Notes under the pieces: model-generated | Database searches by the model: none | Told to the model about the DNA's origin: nothing | The model's input: only the letters and a program-made list of their open reading frames with translations | Assembly: GCA_903923905.1 (NCBI GenBank) | Contig: CAIXZH010000066.1 | Coordinates: 62,001 to 126,000 of the forward strand | DNA from: an uncultured Bacteroidia bacterium | GTDB taxonomy: Bacteria > Bacteroidota > Bacteroidia > Bacteroidales > Prolixibacteraceae | Direction: 5' to 3' | Length of the DNA stretch: 64,000 bases | Made by a program: the position numbers and the translations under genes | Shown here: in pieces, positions 7,727 to 16,524 of the stretch | Position numbering within the stretch: the first letter of the stretch is position 1 | Layout: the number at the start of each line of letters is the position of its first letter

Positions 7727-10027
7727 ATGGAAATGAGATTAAGATTTGTAGTGTTTGTGGTGGTACTGTTTGCCTTGAATACCTTTGGACAACAAAAGGG
7801 GAGCCAACAAGCCTCTTTAGTGGAATATGTCAATCCACTCGTTGGAACTGATTCCGATCATTCCCTTTCAAACGGGAATACCTATCCTGCTATTGCCCTG
7901 CCATGGGGGATGAATTTCTGGACTCCGCAAACCAATAAAATGGGAAACGGCTGGGGATATATGTACCATGATGTGAAAATAAGAGGGTTTAAACAGACGC
8001 ACCAACCCAGTCCATGGATCAATGACTACGCTGCATTTTCTTTATTCCCCGAAACAGGCAAACTCATTGTCGATGAAAATCGGCGTGCGTCATGGTTTTC
8101 ACACAAGGTCGAAATCTCAAAACCTCATTATTATCGGGTATATCTTGCAGATTATGATGTGGTTACTGAGATATCCCCAACTGAGCGTGCGGCGCAGTTC
8201 AGGTTTACCTTTCCCGAATCTTCCTCTTCCCATATTCTGGTTGATGCCTTTGACAAGGGATCGATGGTGAAGATATCACCAAAGGAACAGAAAATTACAG
8301 GCTATTGCCGGAATAATGACGGTGGCGTCCCCGATAATTTTCACAACTATTTTGTGATCCGGTTTGATAAGGAATTCGCTGAAGTAGCTACCTGGAAGGA
8401 CAGTGTCATGACTGCAGGAAGTGAAATAGCCGAAGGAAACCATGTTATGGCTATAATCAGCTTTAAGACCAAAAAGGGTGAGCAGGTTCATGCCCGCGTA
8501 GCCTCCTCATTCATCAGTCTGGAACAGGCGGAGCTTAACCTGAGCAGAGAGGTGGGAGAGCAGACCTTTGATCAGACCAGAAACAAAGCAGCGGAGACCT
8601 GGAATAAAGAATTTGCCCGGGTAAAGGTTGAAGGGGGAACTGTTGACCAAAACCGCACTTTTTATACCGCACTTTATCATACCATGCTTTTCCCTCGAAA
8701 GTTCTACGAAATCGATGCGAATGATAAAGTAGTTCATTACAGTCCTTACAATGGTAAAGTTCTTCCGGGATATCAGTTTACCGATAATGGATTTTGGGAC
8801 ACTTTCCGTGCCGTATACCCCTATTTCACGCTGATGCATCCAACCCTCAGTTCTCACATTATGGAAGGGCTTGCTAATACCTTCAATGAAAGTGGATGGC
8901 TTCCTGAATGGGCCAGTCCGGGACATCGTGACTGCATGGTTGGTTCGAACTCAGCGGTCATTATTTCAGATGCCTACCTTAAGGGAATACGTGGATTTGA
9001 TATTTCAAAATTGTATGAGGCTATTCTGAAAAACACGGAAAATGAGGGCCCCATGCATTCAGTGGGTCGTTTTGGGGTTAAATACTACAATAAATTGGGT
9101 TATATTCCGTACAATGTCGGAGTGAATGAGAATACGGCAAGAACTCTCGAATATTCGTTTGCTGACTGGTGCATCTGGAAGCTGGCTAAAGATCTGGGTC
9201 GTCCTCAGGAAGAGATTGACCGGTTTGCCAAACGTGCCCTGAATTACCAGAATGTTTTTGATAAATCGGTCAATTTTATGCGCGGGAGAAACGAGGATGG
9301 CACCTTCCAGTCCCCTTTTCGCCCTGACAAATGGGGTGATGCCTTTACTGAAGGGTCGAGCTGGCATTGGACCTGGTGTGTGTTTCACGATCCGCAGGGG
9401 TTGGCCAACCTGTTTGGGGGACGTCAACAGATGGCTGATCGTCTGGACGAAATGTTCGCTGCAGCACCCACTTTCGATTACTCTTATTACGGGACGCAAA
9501 TTCACGAAATCACCGAAATGCTGATTGCCAACATGGGGCAGTATGCCCATGGTAATGAACCTGTCCAGCATGCAATTTATCTTTATGACTATCTTGGTCA
9601 ACCCTGGAAGGGTCAGTACTGGATCCGGCAGACTATGGACAAACTTTATAATCCAAATCCCGATGGACTTTGCGGTGACGAGGACAATGGCCAGACTTCG
9701 GCATGGTATGTCTTTTCGGCAATGGGTTTCTATCCTGTAGCTTCCGGAACTGGTGAGTATGCTATTGGTTCACCACTCTTTAAGAAAATCACGCTGACCC
9801 TCGAAAATGGAAAGAAATTTGAGATTGAAGCACCTCAAAACAGTGCTGAAAATATTTATCTCAATAAAGTCACCCTCAACGGAGCCGTGTATGATAAAAA
9901 TTATATCACACATACCGCTTTTTTAAAGGGGGGAAAACTTCAGTTTGACATGACCAAAGTGCCAAATAAATTGAGAGGTACTTTACCTGAAAGTTTTCCT
10001 TATTCGTTCTCCAATCGCGCGAAATAG
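7727..10027 (+). CDS. GH92 alpha-mannosidase, secreted
   Basis: A 766-aa protein with a signal peptide (about residues 1-22) and full-length GH92 architecture: an N-terminal beta-sandwich and a C-terminal (alpha/alpha)6 barrel. GH92 enzymes are calcium-dependent exo-alpha-mannosidases that invert configuration, mostly acting on N-glycan or yeast mannan linkages. Family motifs seen are VNPLVGTDS near the start, DNGFWDTFRAVYP mid-protein, and near the C-terminus GLCGDEDNGQTSAWYVFSAMGFYP with GEYAIGSPLF. The gene is isolated from any SusC/SusD pair in this window. The manC gene 4 kb away is not in the same operon, so a link through mannose is only suggestive. Confidence 0.93.
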   Translation: MEMRLRFVVFVVVLFALNTFGQQKGSQQASLVEYVNPLVGTDSDHSLSNGNTYPAIALPWGMNFWTPQTNKMGNGWGYMYHDVKIRGFKQTHQPSPWINDYAAFSLFPETGKLIVDENRRASWFSHKVEISKPHYYRVYLADYDVVTEISPTERAAQFRFTFPESSSSHILVDAFDKGSMVKISPKEQKITGYCRNNDGGVPDNFHNYFVIRFDKEFAEVATWKDSVMTAGSEIAEGNHVMAIISFKTKKGEQVHARVASSFISLEQAELNLSREVGEQTFDQTRNKAAETWNKEFARVKVEGGTVDQNRTFYTALYHTMLFPRKFYEIDANDKVVHYSPYNGKVLPGYQFTDNGFWDTFRAVYPYFTLMHPTLSSHIMEGLANTFNESGWLPEWASPGHRDCMVGSNSAVIISDAYLKGIRGFDISKLYEAILKNTENEGPMHSVGRFGVKYYNKLGYIPYNVGVNENTARTLEYSFADWCIWKLAKDLGRPQEEIDRFAKRALNYQNVFDKSVNFMRGRNEDGTFQSPFRPDKWGDAFTEGSSWHWTWCVFHDPQGLANLFGGRQQMADRLDEMFAAAPTFDYSYYGTQIHEITEMLIANMGQYAHGNEPVQHAIYLYDYLGQPWKGQYWIRQTMDKLYNPNPDGLCGDEDNGQTSAWYVFSAMGFYPVASGTGEYAIGSPLFKKITLTLENGKKFEIEAPQNSAENIYLNKVTLNGAVYDKNYITHTAFLKGGKLQFDMTKVPNKLRGTLPESFPYSFSNRAK

Positions 10028-10045
10028 ATTTAAGAAAGGCTGTTG

Positions 10046-10055
10046 GCGACTGGCT
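10046..10055 (+). repeat. Dispersed GCGACTGGCT repeat core, copy 1
   Basis: The exact core GCGACTGGCT sits between the GH92 stop and its terminator, inside a GC-richer stretch with GGCTGTTGGC before it and GCAGGCTGT after it. Two further exact copies occur in reverse orientation at 11848 and 14880. Looser relatives are near 2091, 11700 and 43170. Confidence 0.5.
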
Positions 10056-10076
10056 GCAGGCTGTAATTGTAAGGAT

Positions 10077-10124
10077 CGGGCAAAGAACGCAATTCCTCAA
10101 TCGATGGATTGAGTTCTTTGCCCG
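10077..10124 (+). terminator. Bidirectional terminator hairpin between GH92 and pgeF
   Basis: Perfect 12-base arms CGGGCAAAGAAC (10077-10088) and GTTCTTTGCCCG (10113-10124) enclose a second small stem TCAATC/GATTGA. An A4T5 run follows on the plus strand. It lies between two convergent genes and would serve both. Confidence 0.75.
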
Positions 10125-10131
10125 AAAATTT

Positions 10132-10932
10132 TTATAGCAGCATAATTCCGGTTGCCATTCTGCCTGTCCTGGCTCCGTCACGCCGGGCTGAAAAAAATCT
10201 GTCGCTATCTGACCAGGTGCAGAGTTGTGCAATTTCGATCTTTTCAGATGAGACACCTCCATCGATCAGCTGATGTTGGTTGGCCTTCCAAAGGTTAAGC
10301 ACTCTTTTATCCGACCGAACCGGATTTGTGTCCTGATAAAATTCCGGATCAAACTGGCTATGTACGTCTTCCCTGACCTCGTAAACGTCAGGGCTTATTG
10401 AAGGACCGATTCCTGCAATCAGATCTGTAGGGTCTGATCCAAACTCTACAGCCAATCTGTGAATTGTTTTTAATACTATGGTTTGTGCTGTTCCGCGCCA
10501 CCCGGCATGGATTGCTGCAACCACTTTTCGCCTAGGATCATAGAGGAGCACCGGTACGCAATCAGCCGTTTTTACAGAAATGCACACTCCCCTGAGATTT
10601 GTTATCAAGGCATCTGTTTCATGAAGATATTGTTTTTGTGCCTTTTCACATGCAGCAAAAAATTCATCGGTTATTATCTTAACAGTTGCGGAGTGGGTCT
10701 GCTTCGGAAAAATTAATCGATCAGTACTTATATTTAGTGCTTTAGAAAGGATGTTTCTGTTGGCAATTACATTTTCACGTGCATCGCCCGAATTGAGTCC
10801 AAGGTTTAGCGAGCTGTAATTTGCTGTGCTTTTACCCCCCGTGCGCATCGTGGAGAAGTGGAGCAATTCAGGATAATTGCTCAGATTATTGAATTGCAAT
10901 AGCGATAAACTTTTTATAGCGACAGAAATCAT
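10132..10932 (-). CDS. pgeF: Peptidoglycan editing factor PgeF / purine nucleoside phosphorylase, YfiH family
   Basis: A 266-aa cytosolic protein of the multicopper-oxidase-like YfiH (DUF152) fold. E. coli YfiH/PgeF removes wrong amino acids from UDP-MurNAc; family members also have purine nucleoside phosphorylase or laccase-like activity. The metal-site motifs are present: FPKQTHS (about residue 100), TADCVPVLLYD (about 147) and HAGWRGTAQ (about 167), plus a C-terminal CTWSDSDRFFSARRDG. Length is normal for the family. It converges on the GH92 gene across a shared terminator, and its start lies 75 bases from the divergent ComB-type gene. Confidence 0.9.
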   Translation of the reverse strand: MISVAIKSLSLLQFNNLSNYPELLHFSTMRTGGKSTANYSSLNLGLNSGDARENVIANRNILSKALNISTDRLIFPKQTHSATVKIITDEFFAACEKAQKQYLHETDALITNLRGVCISVKTADCVPVLLYDPRRKVVAAIHAGWRGTAQTIVLKTIHRLAVEFGSDPTDLIAGIGPSISPDVYEVREDVHSQFDPEFYQDTNPVRSDKRVLNLWKANQHQLIDGGVSSEKIEIAQLCTWSDSDRFFSARRDGARTGRMATGIMLL

Positions 10933-11007
10933 CGTACGTTTCTACTTTTTACGTTAAATTCGCTGCCAATTTACAAAAGTTCCTGATGGAACGATTAAAA
11001 GCGTACA

Positions 11008-11697
11008 ATGGAAATTGAAATTCTTCAGCTTACGGAAGGTGCCAAAAAAGCGAAAGGGCTAACGGTTGTGATCGATGTCTTCAGGGCATTCTCCACTGCT
11101 TGTTATGTTTTTGCTGCCGGAGCTGAGAAGATTATCCCGATTGAACATGTTGAAGAAGCTTTTGAACTGAAGAAAGTAATGTCTGATGTAGTCATGCTGG
11201 GTGAACGGTTTGAGCGGAAAGTGCCCGGTTTTGATTTTGGCAACTCCCCGACACATGTTATGAACCAGAATTTTAAAGGAAAAACTATCGTCATGACCAC
11301 AAGCTCGGGAACCAAGGGTATTGCCAATGCCTCTTTGTCTGATGAGATTATTACCGGTAGTTTTGTAAATGCAGATGCGATTGTGAGGTATATCCTGAAA
11401 AAAGATCCCCAAATAATCAGCCTCGTTTGTATGGGTTACGAAGGGCGGTATCCGACACAGGAAGATACCTTTCTGGCGGAATATGTAAGTGATAAATTAT
11501 TGGGTATGGAGCCCGATTTCGACAAAATGAAGGAAATGCTCACCATCGGTGACGGAGCTCGTCTTCTTGATCCCGCGAATCATGAATGGTCCCCTTCAAC
11601 CGATTTTGAACTTTGTCTTGATCCAAATCGTTTTAATTTTGTTTTGAAGATTGAAAAGGGAGAGGGTTTTAACTGGCTTAAGAAAATAGAGATATAG
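11008..11697 (+). CDS. comB: 2-phosphosulfolactate phosphatase, ComB family
   Basis: A 229-aa protein of the ComB family, which dephosphorylates 2-phosphosulfolactate to sulfolactate. In methanogens this is the second step of coenzyme M synthesis. Family signatures seen: VVIDVFRAFSTACYVFAAGA near the N-terminus, LGERFERKVPGFDFGNSP (about residues 70-87), and TTSSGTKGI (about 97-105). Bacteria with ComB but no coenzyme M are thought to make other sulfonates. A cysteate synthase gene lies 5.7 kb downstream on the same strand, which supports sulfonate chemistry in this organism, although the two genes are not in one operon. Confidence 0.88.
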   Translation: MEIEILQLTEGAKKAKGLTVVIDVFRAFSTACYVFAAGAEKIIPIEHVEEAFELKKVMSDVVMLGERFERKVPGFDFGNSPTHVMNQNFKGKTIVMTTSSGTKGIANASLSDEIITGSFVNADAIVRYILKKDPQIISLVCMGYEGRYPTQEDTFLAEYVSDKLLGMEPDFDKMKEMLTIGDGARLLDPANHEWSPSTDFELCLDPNRFNFVLKIEKGEGFNWLKKIEI

Positions 11698-11847
11698 CAT
11701 CTGGCTGTTAACTGTTGGCTATTTGCTCAAGGCTACCGGGAAACGGCTCTTCAGGACAAATCCATAAATTGCTTATATCTGATTGGTAAATAATAGAATA
11801 AGGTTTAAATAATCCAGGTAGACCATCTAAGTGACAAGCTTGACAGC

Positions 11848-11857
11848 AGCCAGTCGC
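11848..11857 (-). repeat. Dispersed GCGACTGGCT repeat core, copy 2
   Basis: Exact reverse-complement copy (AGCCAGTCGC on the plus strand) in the ComB-PatB intergenic region, preceded by GACAAGCTTGACAGC. It matches the copies at 10046 and 14880. Confidence 0.5.
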
Positions 11858-11891
11858 AATATATACAAATTATAAAATACAGTACTAAAAA

Positions 11892-13058
11892 ATGAAGAAA
11901 TACAATTTTGATGAAATCATAGAACGGCGAGGAACAGACTGTCTCAAATACGATATGCTTGAGGCTTTTTTTGGAAAAGCAGACGCGGTACCTCTTTGGG
12001 TCGCAGATACCGATTTCAGGGTACCTGACTTTATCATGGATGCGTTGCGACAAAGGCTGAATCACGAAATTCTGGCCTATTCCTATCGTACAGATGGTTT
12101 CTACGAGTCGATAATCAATTGGGTGGATAGGCGGCATAACTGGAAGATTGAGAAAGAGATGATTTCTACCAGTCCAGGTGTCGTTTCTGCGGTTTCTTTG
12201 TTCGTGATGGCATTGTCAGAACCAGGAGACAAGATAATTATCCAGCCTCCGGTCTACTTTCCATTCTTTACCAGTATTAAAGGGTTGGGCAGGAAGATGG
12301 TTGAAAATCCGCTGATTATCAAGGACGGCAGGTATACCTTCGATTTTGAAAATCTTAAGAAAGGGATCGATGAAAATACTAAACTACTGATCTTGTGCAG
12401 TCCCCATAATCCGGGGGGGATGGTCTGGACAAAGGAAGAGCTCGAAGAGTTGTGCCGGATTTGTAACGAGAACGGCATATTCATTGTTTCGGACGAGATT
12501 CATGCTGACCTTGTTTTTTCAGGAAGTAAGCATATTCCAATCCCCATGGTTTCTGAGAATATTGCCATGAACAGTGCGGTATTGATGGCTGCCAGCAAGA
12601 CTTTTAACGTTGCCGGACTCTCCTCTGCTTTTGTAATCATCCCGAATAAAAAAATCAGAGTAAAGTATGAGCAAATCCTAAATACGGTGCATATTCACAG
12701 CGGAAATATCTTTGGGAATATTGCTACGGAGGTTGCCCTTCGAGATGGTTACGACTGGCTTGATCAATTAATGGTTTATCTTGACGAGAATTATAAGTTC
12801 TTGGAGTCTTTCATCTCTGAAAGAATGCCTAAAGTCAAGATCATGAAGCCGGAAGCCACATTCCTCGTTTGGATGGAACTTACTGCGTATGGTTTGAGCG
12901 AAAAAGAGCTTGCCAAACGGCTGATCGACGCAGGAGTAGCATTGAATCATGGTAGCAGATTCGGAACAGGAGGGGATGGTTATTTCAGGTTAAATTTTGG
13001 TTGTCCCCGATCCGTTCTGAAGGAAGGCTTAATTAATATGGAGAAGGCGTTGCAGTAA
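11892..13058 (+). CDS. patB: PatB/MalY-type cystathionine beta-lyase (PLP)
   Basis: A 388-aa class I/II fold, pyridoxal-phosphate enzyme of the MalY/PatB group, which cleaves the C-S bond of cystathionine or cysteine conjugates. Visible landmarks are MPLWVADTDFRVPDF-type N-terminus (here VPLWVADTDF), CSPHNPGG (about residue 175), VSDEIHADLVF (about 205) with the cofactor-binding Asp, and AASKTFNVAGL (about 240) with the Schiff-base Lys. The C-terminal RLNFGCPRS provides the carboxylate-binding Arg. Some annotations call such proteins aminotransferases. Its place between ComB and cysteate synthase fits a sulfur-metabolism neighbourhood but does not prove a shared pathway. Confidence 0.88.
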   Translation: MKKYNFDEIIERRGTDCLKYDMLEAFFGKADAVPLWVADTDFRVPDFIMDALRQRLNHEILAYSYRTDGFYESIINWVDRRHNWKIEKEMISTSPGVVSAVSLFVMALSEPGDKIIIQPPVYFPFFTSIKGLGRKMVENPLIIKDGRYTFDFENLKKGIDENTKLLILCSPHNPGGMVWTKEELEELCRICNENGIFIVSDEIHADLVFSGSKHIPIPMVSENIAMNSAVLMAASKTFNVAGLSSAFVIIPNKKIRVKYEQILNTVHIHSGNIFGNIATEVALRDGYDWLDQLMVYLDENYKFLESFISERMPKVKIMKPEATFLVWMELTAYGLSEKELAKRLIDAGVALNHGSRFGTGGDGYFRLNFGCPRSVLKEGLINMEKALQ

Positions 13059-13072
13059 CAACTGCTTTTGAA

Positions 13073-13119
13073 AGTGAGCTGGTGATTTATTCAGGTTCTG
13101 AACATGTCACCGGCTCACT
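13073..13119. terminator. Hairpin between convergent patB and cysS
   Basis: Arms 13073-13085 and 13107-13119 pair over 13 bases with one G-U wobble (AGTGAGCTGGTGA with TCACCGGCTCACT). The loop contains a second small stem TTCAG/CTGAA. Lying between convergent stops, it is the likely shared terminator. Confidence 0.65.
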
Positions 13120-13161
13120 ATTTTCTGGTCGGGAACAAGTCACCCGCTTACTAATTAAATC

Positions 13162-14634
13162 TTATTTTTTCAACTCCCAGCTGAACCCCTCTTTGGTATC
13201 TTTAATCTCAAAGCCCAATTCGGTAAGGCTGTTACGGATTTTGTCGGAAGTAGCCCACTCTTTGTTCTTCTTGGCTTCGACGCGCAGGTTCAGCAATAAA
13301 TCGACCACCTTTTTTAAAATCTCCTGATCGGATCCTCCGGAAGCAGTTTCAGACTTGAATCCAAGGATATCGAAGGTAAAATCATGATAGAGCTGTTTCA
13401 AAAGTACGAGGTCTTGCGCGTTCACAGAGGCCTTGCCATCATTAACTGAATTGATCACTTTGACCCCGTCGAACAGATGGGCAATCAGTACAGGTGTGTT
13501 CAGATCGTCATTGATCGCTGCATAACACTTCTCTTTTAATGCCCCTACGTCCATCGAAGAATCTGCAGAGGGAATAAGTTCATCGAGAAGTGCAACGGCT
13601 TTGAGCAACCGTTCCAGACCCTTCTCAGCAGCCTGGAGTGCTTCATTCGAAAAATCGAGCGGACTGCGGTAATGCGCCTGCAAAATGAAAAATCGTATCG
13701 TAATTGGAGAATAGGCCTTTTCAAGCAGGGGATGAGTTCCAGAGAACAATTCGTTGAGTGTGATGAAATTCCCAAGCGACTTCCCCATTTTCTGACCGTT
13801 AATGGTGATCAGGTTGTTGTGCATCCAATAGCGGACTGTATCGTGTCCGAAGCAGGCCACACCTTGTGCAATCTCTGCCTCATGGTGAGGGAAGAGCAGA
13901 TCAAGTCCTCCTCCGTGAATGTCAAAAGTTTCACCCAGGTATTTGGTACTCATGGCTGTACACTCGATATGCCAGCCCGGATATCCGGTACCCCACGGGG
14001 ATGGCCAATTCATAATATGCCCTGATGAAGCCTTCTTCCAGACAGCAAAGTCAAGGCCCGATTTTTTCTCATTTTGGGAGTCAAGATCACGGGTATTGGT
14101 GTATAGATCCTCAATTTTCCTTCTGGATAATTTTCCGTAGTTATGAACTGAGGCATATTTCTCCACATCAAAATAGACCGAGCCATTGATCTCATAGGCA
14201 AACCCGGAATCAATCAGCTGCTGAACGGCAGCAATCTGCTCAATAATATGCCCGGAGGCTGAAGGCTCAATGCTGGGAGGCAAAACATTGAGCTGGGCCA
14301 TATTTTGCCGGTAACTATTGGTATAAAGCTGAACGATTTCCATGGGCTCGAGCTCTTCCACCTTCGCCTTTTTGGCAATTTTATCCTCACCTTCATCGGC
14401 ATCATTGACCAGGTGGCCAACGTCAGTGATATTCCGGATATAGCGCACTTTATATCCCAAATGGTTAAGGTACCGAAATAATACATCGAAGGTGATTGCA
14501 GGGCGCGAGTGACCAAGATGAGCCTCGCCATATACGGTGGGTCCGCATACATACATCCCTACATGACCGGGATTTAAAGGTTTGAAAATCTCTTTACTCC
14601 GGCTAAGGGTATTATAAATAATAAAATCGCTCAT
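13162..14634 (-). CDS. cysS: Cysteinyl-tRNA synthetase
   Basis: Charges tRNA-Cys with cysteine. The 490-aa class I synthetase has the zinc-binding Cys and [10 protein letters not shown] near residue 28, the HIGH motif as [22 protein letters not shown] with a further zinc Cys, HHEAEIAQ, and the KMSKS loop as [10 protein letters not shown]. The C-terminal anticodon-binding DALR region (about 360-490) is complete. I prefer the ATG at 14634 to an upstream one at 14685, since the usual N-terminus begins a few residues before the IYNTLSR strand and a TAATTTTG -7 box at 14661-14668 lies between the two. It ends facing patB. Confidence 0.95.
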   Translation of the reverse strand: MSDFIIYNTLSRSKEIFKPLNPGHVGMYVCGPTVYGEAHLGHSRPAITFDVLFRYLNHLGYKVRYIRNITDVGHLVNDADEGEDKIAKKAKVEELEPMEIVQLYTNSYRQNMAQLNVLPPSIEPSASGHIIEQIAAVQQLIDSGFAYEINGSVYFDVEKYASVHNYGKLSRRKIEDLYTNTRDLDSQNEKKSGLDFAVWKKASSGHIMNWPSPWGTGYPGWHIECTAMSTKYLGETFDIHGGGLDLLFPHHEAEIAQGVACFGHDTVRYWMHNNLITINGQKMGKSLGNFITLNELFSGTHPLLEKAYSPITIRFFILQAHYRSPLDFSNEALQAAEKGLERLLKAVALLDELIPSADSSMDVGALKEKCYAAINDDLNTPVLIAHLFDGVKVINSVNDGKASVNAQDLVLLKQLYHDFTFDILGFKSETASGGSDQEILKKVVDLLLNLRVEAKKNKEWATSDKIRNSLTELGFEIKDTKEGFSWELKK

Positions 14635-14660
14635 CTTTTTAATCTTTTCAAACTTGACCA

Positions 14661-14668
14661 CAAAATTA
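14661..14668 (-). promoter_or_regulatory. -7 box (TAATTTTG) for cysS
   Basis: A minus-strand TAATTTTG match to TAnnTTTG, 26 bases upstream of the chosen cysS start and downstream of the longer alternative start. It therefore favours 14634. No convincing -33 TTTG was found. Confidence 0.5.
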
Positions 14669-14879
14669 AAAAAATTACGGCTCATTTACTTAAGGAATAA
14701 GGGCACATGTTAAAGTGCTGTTGGTTGATTGCAACTACCTTCTGGCCGCCCCATGTTAAAAGAGGATCACCCCCTTTAGATTAAAAAGATATTAATTAAG
14801 GGAAATTACCTCATTGTTCAATTTGATTATTTGAAATTTCATTTCTGAAAGATGAAATTGCCAGAAGACAGGTGCCAAT

Positions 14880-14889
14880 AGCCAGTCGC
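14880..14889 (-). repeat. Dispersed GCGACTGGCT repeat core, copy 3
   Basis: Exact reverse-complement copy between the divergent cysS and cyclophilin genes, within CAGGTGCCAATAGCCAGTCGC. It lies just upstream of the TATCTTTG box of the cyclophilin gene. Confidence 0.5.
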
Positions 14890-14898
14890 ATTTTTTCT

Positions 14899-14906
14899 TA
14901 TCTTTG
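14899..14906 (+). promoter_or_regulatory. -7 box (TATCTTTG) for the cyclophilin gene
   Basis: TATCTTTG matches the Bacteroidota TAnnTTTG element and ends 20 bases before the ATG at 14927. A -33 TTTG at the usual spacing was not seen; the repeat copy at 14880 occupies that side. Confidence 0.5.
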
Positions 14907-14926
14907 GTCCAAAACATCAAAGACCG

Positions 14927-15742
14927 ATGAAGAAAATTTTTACAGGTATCATTATTCTGGCCTCCATATTGATCATCTCCTGTGGCAATGCCCAGGATAA
15001 ACGTCCCATAGTAGTAATTAAGACTGAATTCGGTGAGATGAAGGTGGAGCTTTATAACGAGACCCCCAAACACCGCGATAATTTTCTCAAACTGGCTAAA
15101 GCCGGATATTTTGATGGGCTCCTTTTTCACAGGGTGATCAAGGATTTTATGATACAGGGGGGTGATCCGGATACCAAAAATGCAAAACCCGGACAGAAAC
15201 TGGGGAACGGTGGCCCGGGATACGAGCTGGAAAAGGAGATTAATCCCAATATATTTCACAAAAAAGGGGCACTGGCAGCTGCCCGCGAAGGGGATCAGAT
15301 CAATCCAGAAAAGAGATCTTCCGGCTCGCAATTTTATATCGTTCAGGGCGTGGTATTTCCGGCAAACAATATTGATGCGATTGAAGAGGAGGTGACCCAG
15401 AAATTAGCCCAAAATATTATGAATCAGCTTGCCCGGGCCAGCAGCGATTCTTTGATTTTCTACCAGAAAGCGGGAAACCACCGGGCTTTCGATAAACTGG
15501 TCACAAAACTGCAGGCTCAGGCTATGGGAAAGGCAAAGCAAACCCCTTTCAAATTGACCGAAAAACAAAAGGAGCTTTATACTACTGTCGGAGGAACTCC
15601 ACACCTGGATGGCAATTATACTGTTTTTGGGGAAGTGATTGAAGGGTTGTCAGTTTTGGATGCTATTGCGGCTCAGCCCACAGGTCCTAATGACCGGCCG
15701 GTAAAGGATATCCGAATGGAGGTTAAGGTAATCAGGGAATAA
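14927..15742 (+). CDS. Cyclophilin-type peptidyl-prolyl isomerase, lipoprotein
   Basis: A 271-aa envelope foldase. The signal ends in a lipobox (LIISC, Cys at about residue 19), so the protein is lipid-anchored in the periplasm or outer membrane. The cyclophilin core starts at about residue 28 with VVIKTEFGEMKVELYNETP, followed by FHRVIKDFMIQGGDP and SGSQFYIVQG, and closes with GNYTVFGEVIEGLSVLDAIA. Between about residues 145 and 220 a charged, mostly helical insert splits the core, as in other Bacteroidota members. Its stop codon lies inside the left arm of a long hairpin shared with ispD. Confidence 0.92.
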   Translation: MKKIFTGIIILASILIISCGNAQDKRPIVVIKTEFGEMKVELYNETPKHRDNFLKLAKAGYFDGLLFHRVIKDFMIQGGDPDTKNAKPGQKLGNGGPGYELEKEINPNIFHKKGALAAAREGDQINPEKRSSGSQFYIVQGVVFPANNIDAIEEEVTQKLAQNIMNQLARASSDSLIFYQKAGNHRAFDKLVTKLQAQAMGKAKQTPFKLTEKQKELYTTVGGTPHLDGNYTVFGEVIEGLSVLDAIAAQPTGPNDRPVKDIRMEVKVIRE

Positions 15743-15786
15743 TACAATAGAGACGCGCGACCGTGCGTCTCTATTGTATTATTCCC
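15735..15786. terminator. Perfect 22-bp bidirectional hairpin overlapping both stops
   Basis: Arms 15735-15756 and 15765-15786 are perfectly complementary over 22 bases around an 8-base loop GCGACCGT. The left arm contains the cyclophilin stop (15740-15742) and the right arm the ispD stop (15779-15781). The AATAATAC/GTATTATT outer parts would act as U-tracts in both directions. The GAGACGC/GCGTCTC centre also looks like a mobile palindromic repeat. Confidence 0.75.
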
Positions 15787-16450
15787 GAAATCCCAGAAAT
15801 ATTTCAGCAATCCGGAGGTCTTCGGGAAAGGTAATCTTGATATTCTCGCGATTCCCCATTACCAGATGGACTGCTATTCCAGCTTGTTCAACGACTGATG
15901 CATCGTCTGTAAATTCGGGAATCCAAGGTTGTTTGTAACTCTCCTGAATCAGGGAAGCTTTAAAAACCTGGGGAGTCTGTACCAGGAAATAGCGTGACCT
16001 GTCAACGGGTACAGAAGTATTCATGGTTCCTTCGCGTACTGATTCATTGGCAGGAAGAACCGGAATCGCAGTTCCCATTATTTCGGCGCATTTGAAACAA
16101 CGTTTGAGCGTCTCATGACTGACCAATGGCCGAACCCCGTCATGAATGGCAATTAAATCAGAATCATCCGCCATCGAGAGTCCGTTCTTCACAGATTGAA
16201 AGCGGGTGTCACCTCCGGCAGTCAACAGGTGCGGAAGATTAAAGTGATGCTGATGGCATAGTTCCTTCCAGTTATCAATCTCATCAGCCGGGAGTAGGAC
16301 GATCAGTTGAATCGACGGGTCAAAATCGTGAAAATTCCGGATGGTATGCATCAGTACAGGAATACCTCTGACCCGCAGAAACTGTTTGGGTAATTCAGTT
16401 CCCATGCGTGATCCATTTCCTCCTGCGACGATAATACAACTTCTTCTCAT
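15779..16450 (-). CDS. ispD: 2-C-methyl-D-erythritol 4-phosphate cytidylyltransferase
   Basis: Third step of the MEP isoprenoid pathway: couples CTP and methylerythritol phosphate. The 223-aa protein has the glycine-rich loop IIVAGGNGSRMG, the KQF element (LPKQFLRVRGIPVLMHTI), IAIHDGVRPLVS (about residue 105) and QTPQVFKASLI (about 150). Length matches the family. The start at 16450 is chosen over 16486 because a TATTTTTG -7 box (16470-16477, minus strand) lies between them. It is divergent from the DUF2461 gene. Confidence 0.94.
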   Translation of the reverse strand: MRRSCIIVAGGNGSRMGTELPKQFLRVRGIPVLMHTIRNFHDFDPSIQLIVLLPADEIDNWKELCHQHHFNLPHLLTAGGDTRFQSVKNGLSMADDSDLIAIHDGVRPLVSHETLKRCFKCAEIMGTAIPVLPANESVREGTMNTSVPVDRSRYFLVQTPQVFKASLIQESYKQPWIPEFTDDASVVEQAGIAVHLVMGNRENIKITFPEDLRIAEIFLGFRE

Positions 16451-16469
16451 CGATTTTTGATTTTTTATA

Positions 16470-16477
16470 CAAAAATA
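16470..16477 (-). promoter_or_regulatory. -7 box (TATTTTTG) for ispD
   Basis: On the minus strand TATTTTTG ends 19 bases before the ATG at 16450. Together with the plus-strand TATTTTTG at 16513 it forms a divergent promoter region of about 75 bases. Confidence 0.5.
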
Positions 16478-16512
16478 GGGAACCATTCGACAGTTAGTTT
16501 CCCAATTTCAGT

Positions 16513-16520
16513 TATTTTTG
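16513..16520 (+). promoter_or_regulatory. -7 box (TATTTTTG) near the DUF2461 start
   Basis: TATTTTTG ends only four bases before the ATG at 16525. If used, the messenger would be almost leaderless. No -33 TTTG was found at the expected distance. Confidence 0.4.
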
Positions 16521-16524
16521 ATCT

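Noticed and set aside
9059-9601. 180-aa open frame opposite GH92
   Set aside because: It lies wholly inside the GH92 barrel on the other strand, with no start context or domain.
2234-10027. A mannose operon of manC and GH92
   Set aside because: The genes are on opposite strands, 4 kb apart, with unrelated operons between; only loose proximity supports it.
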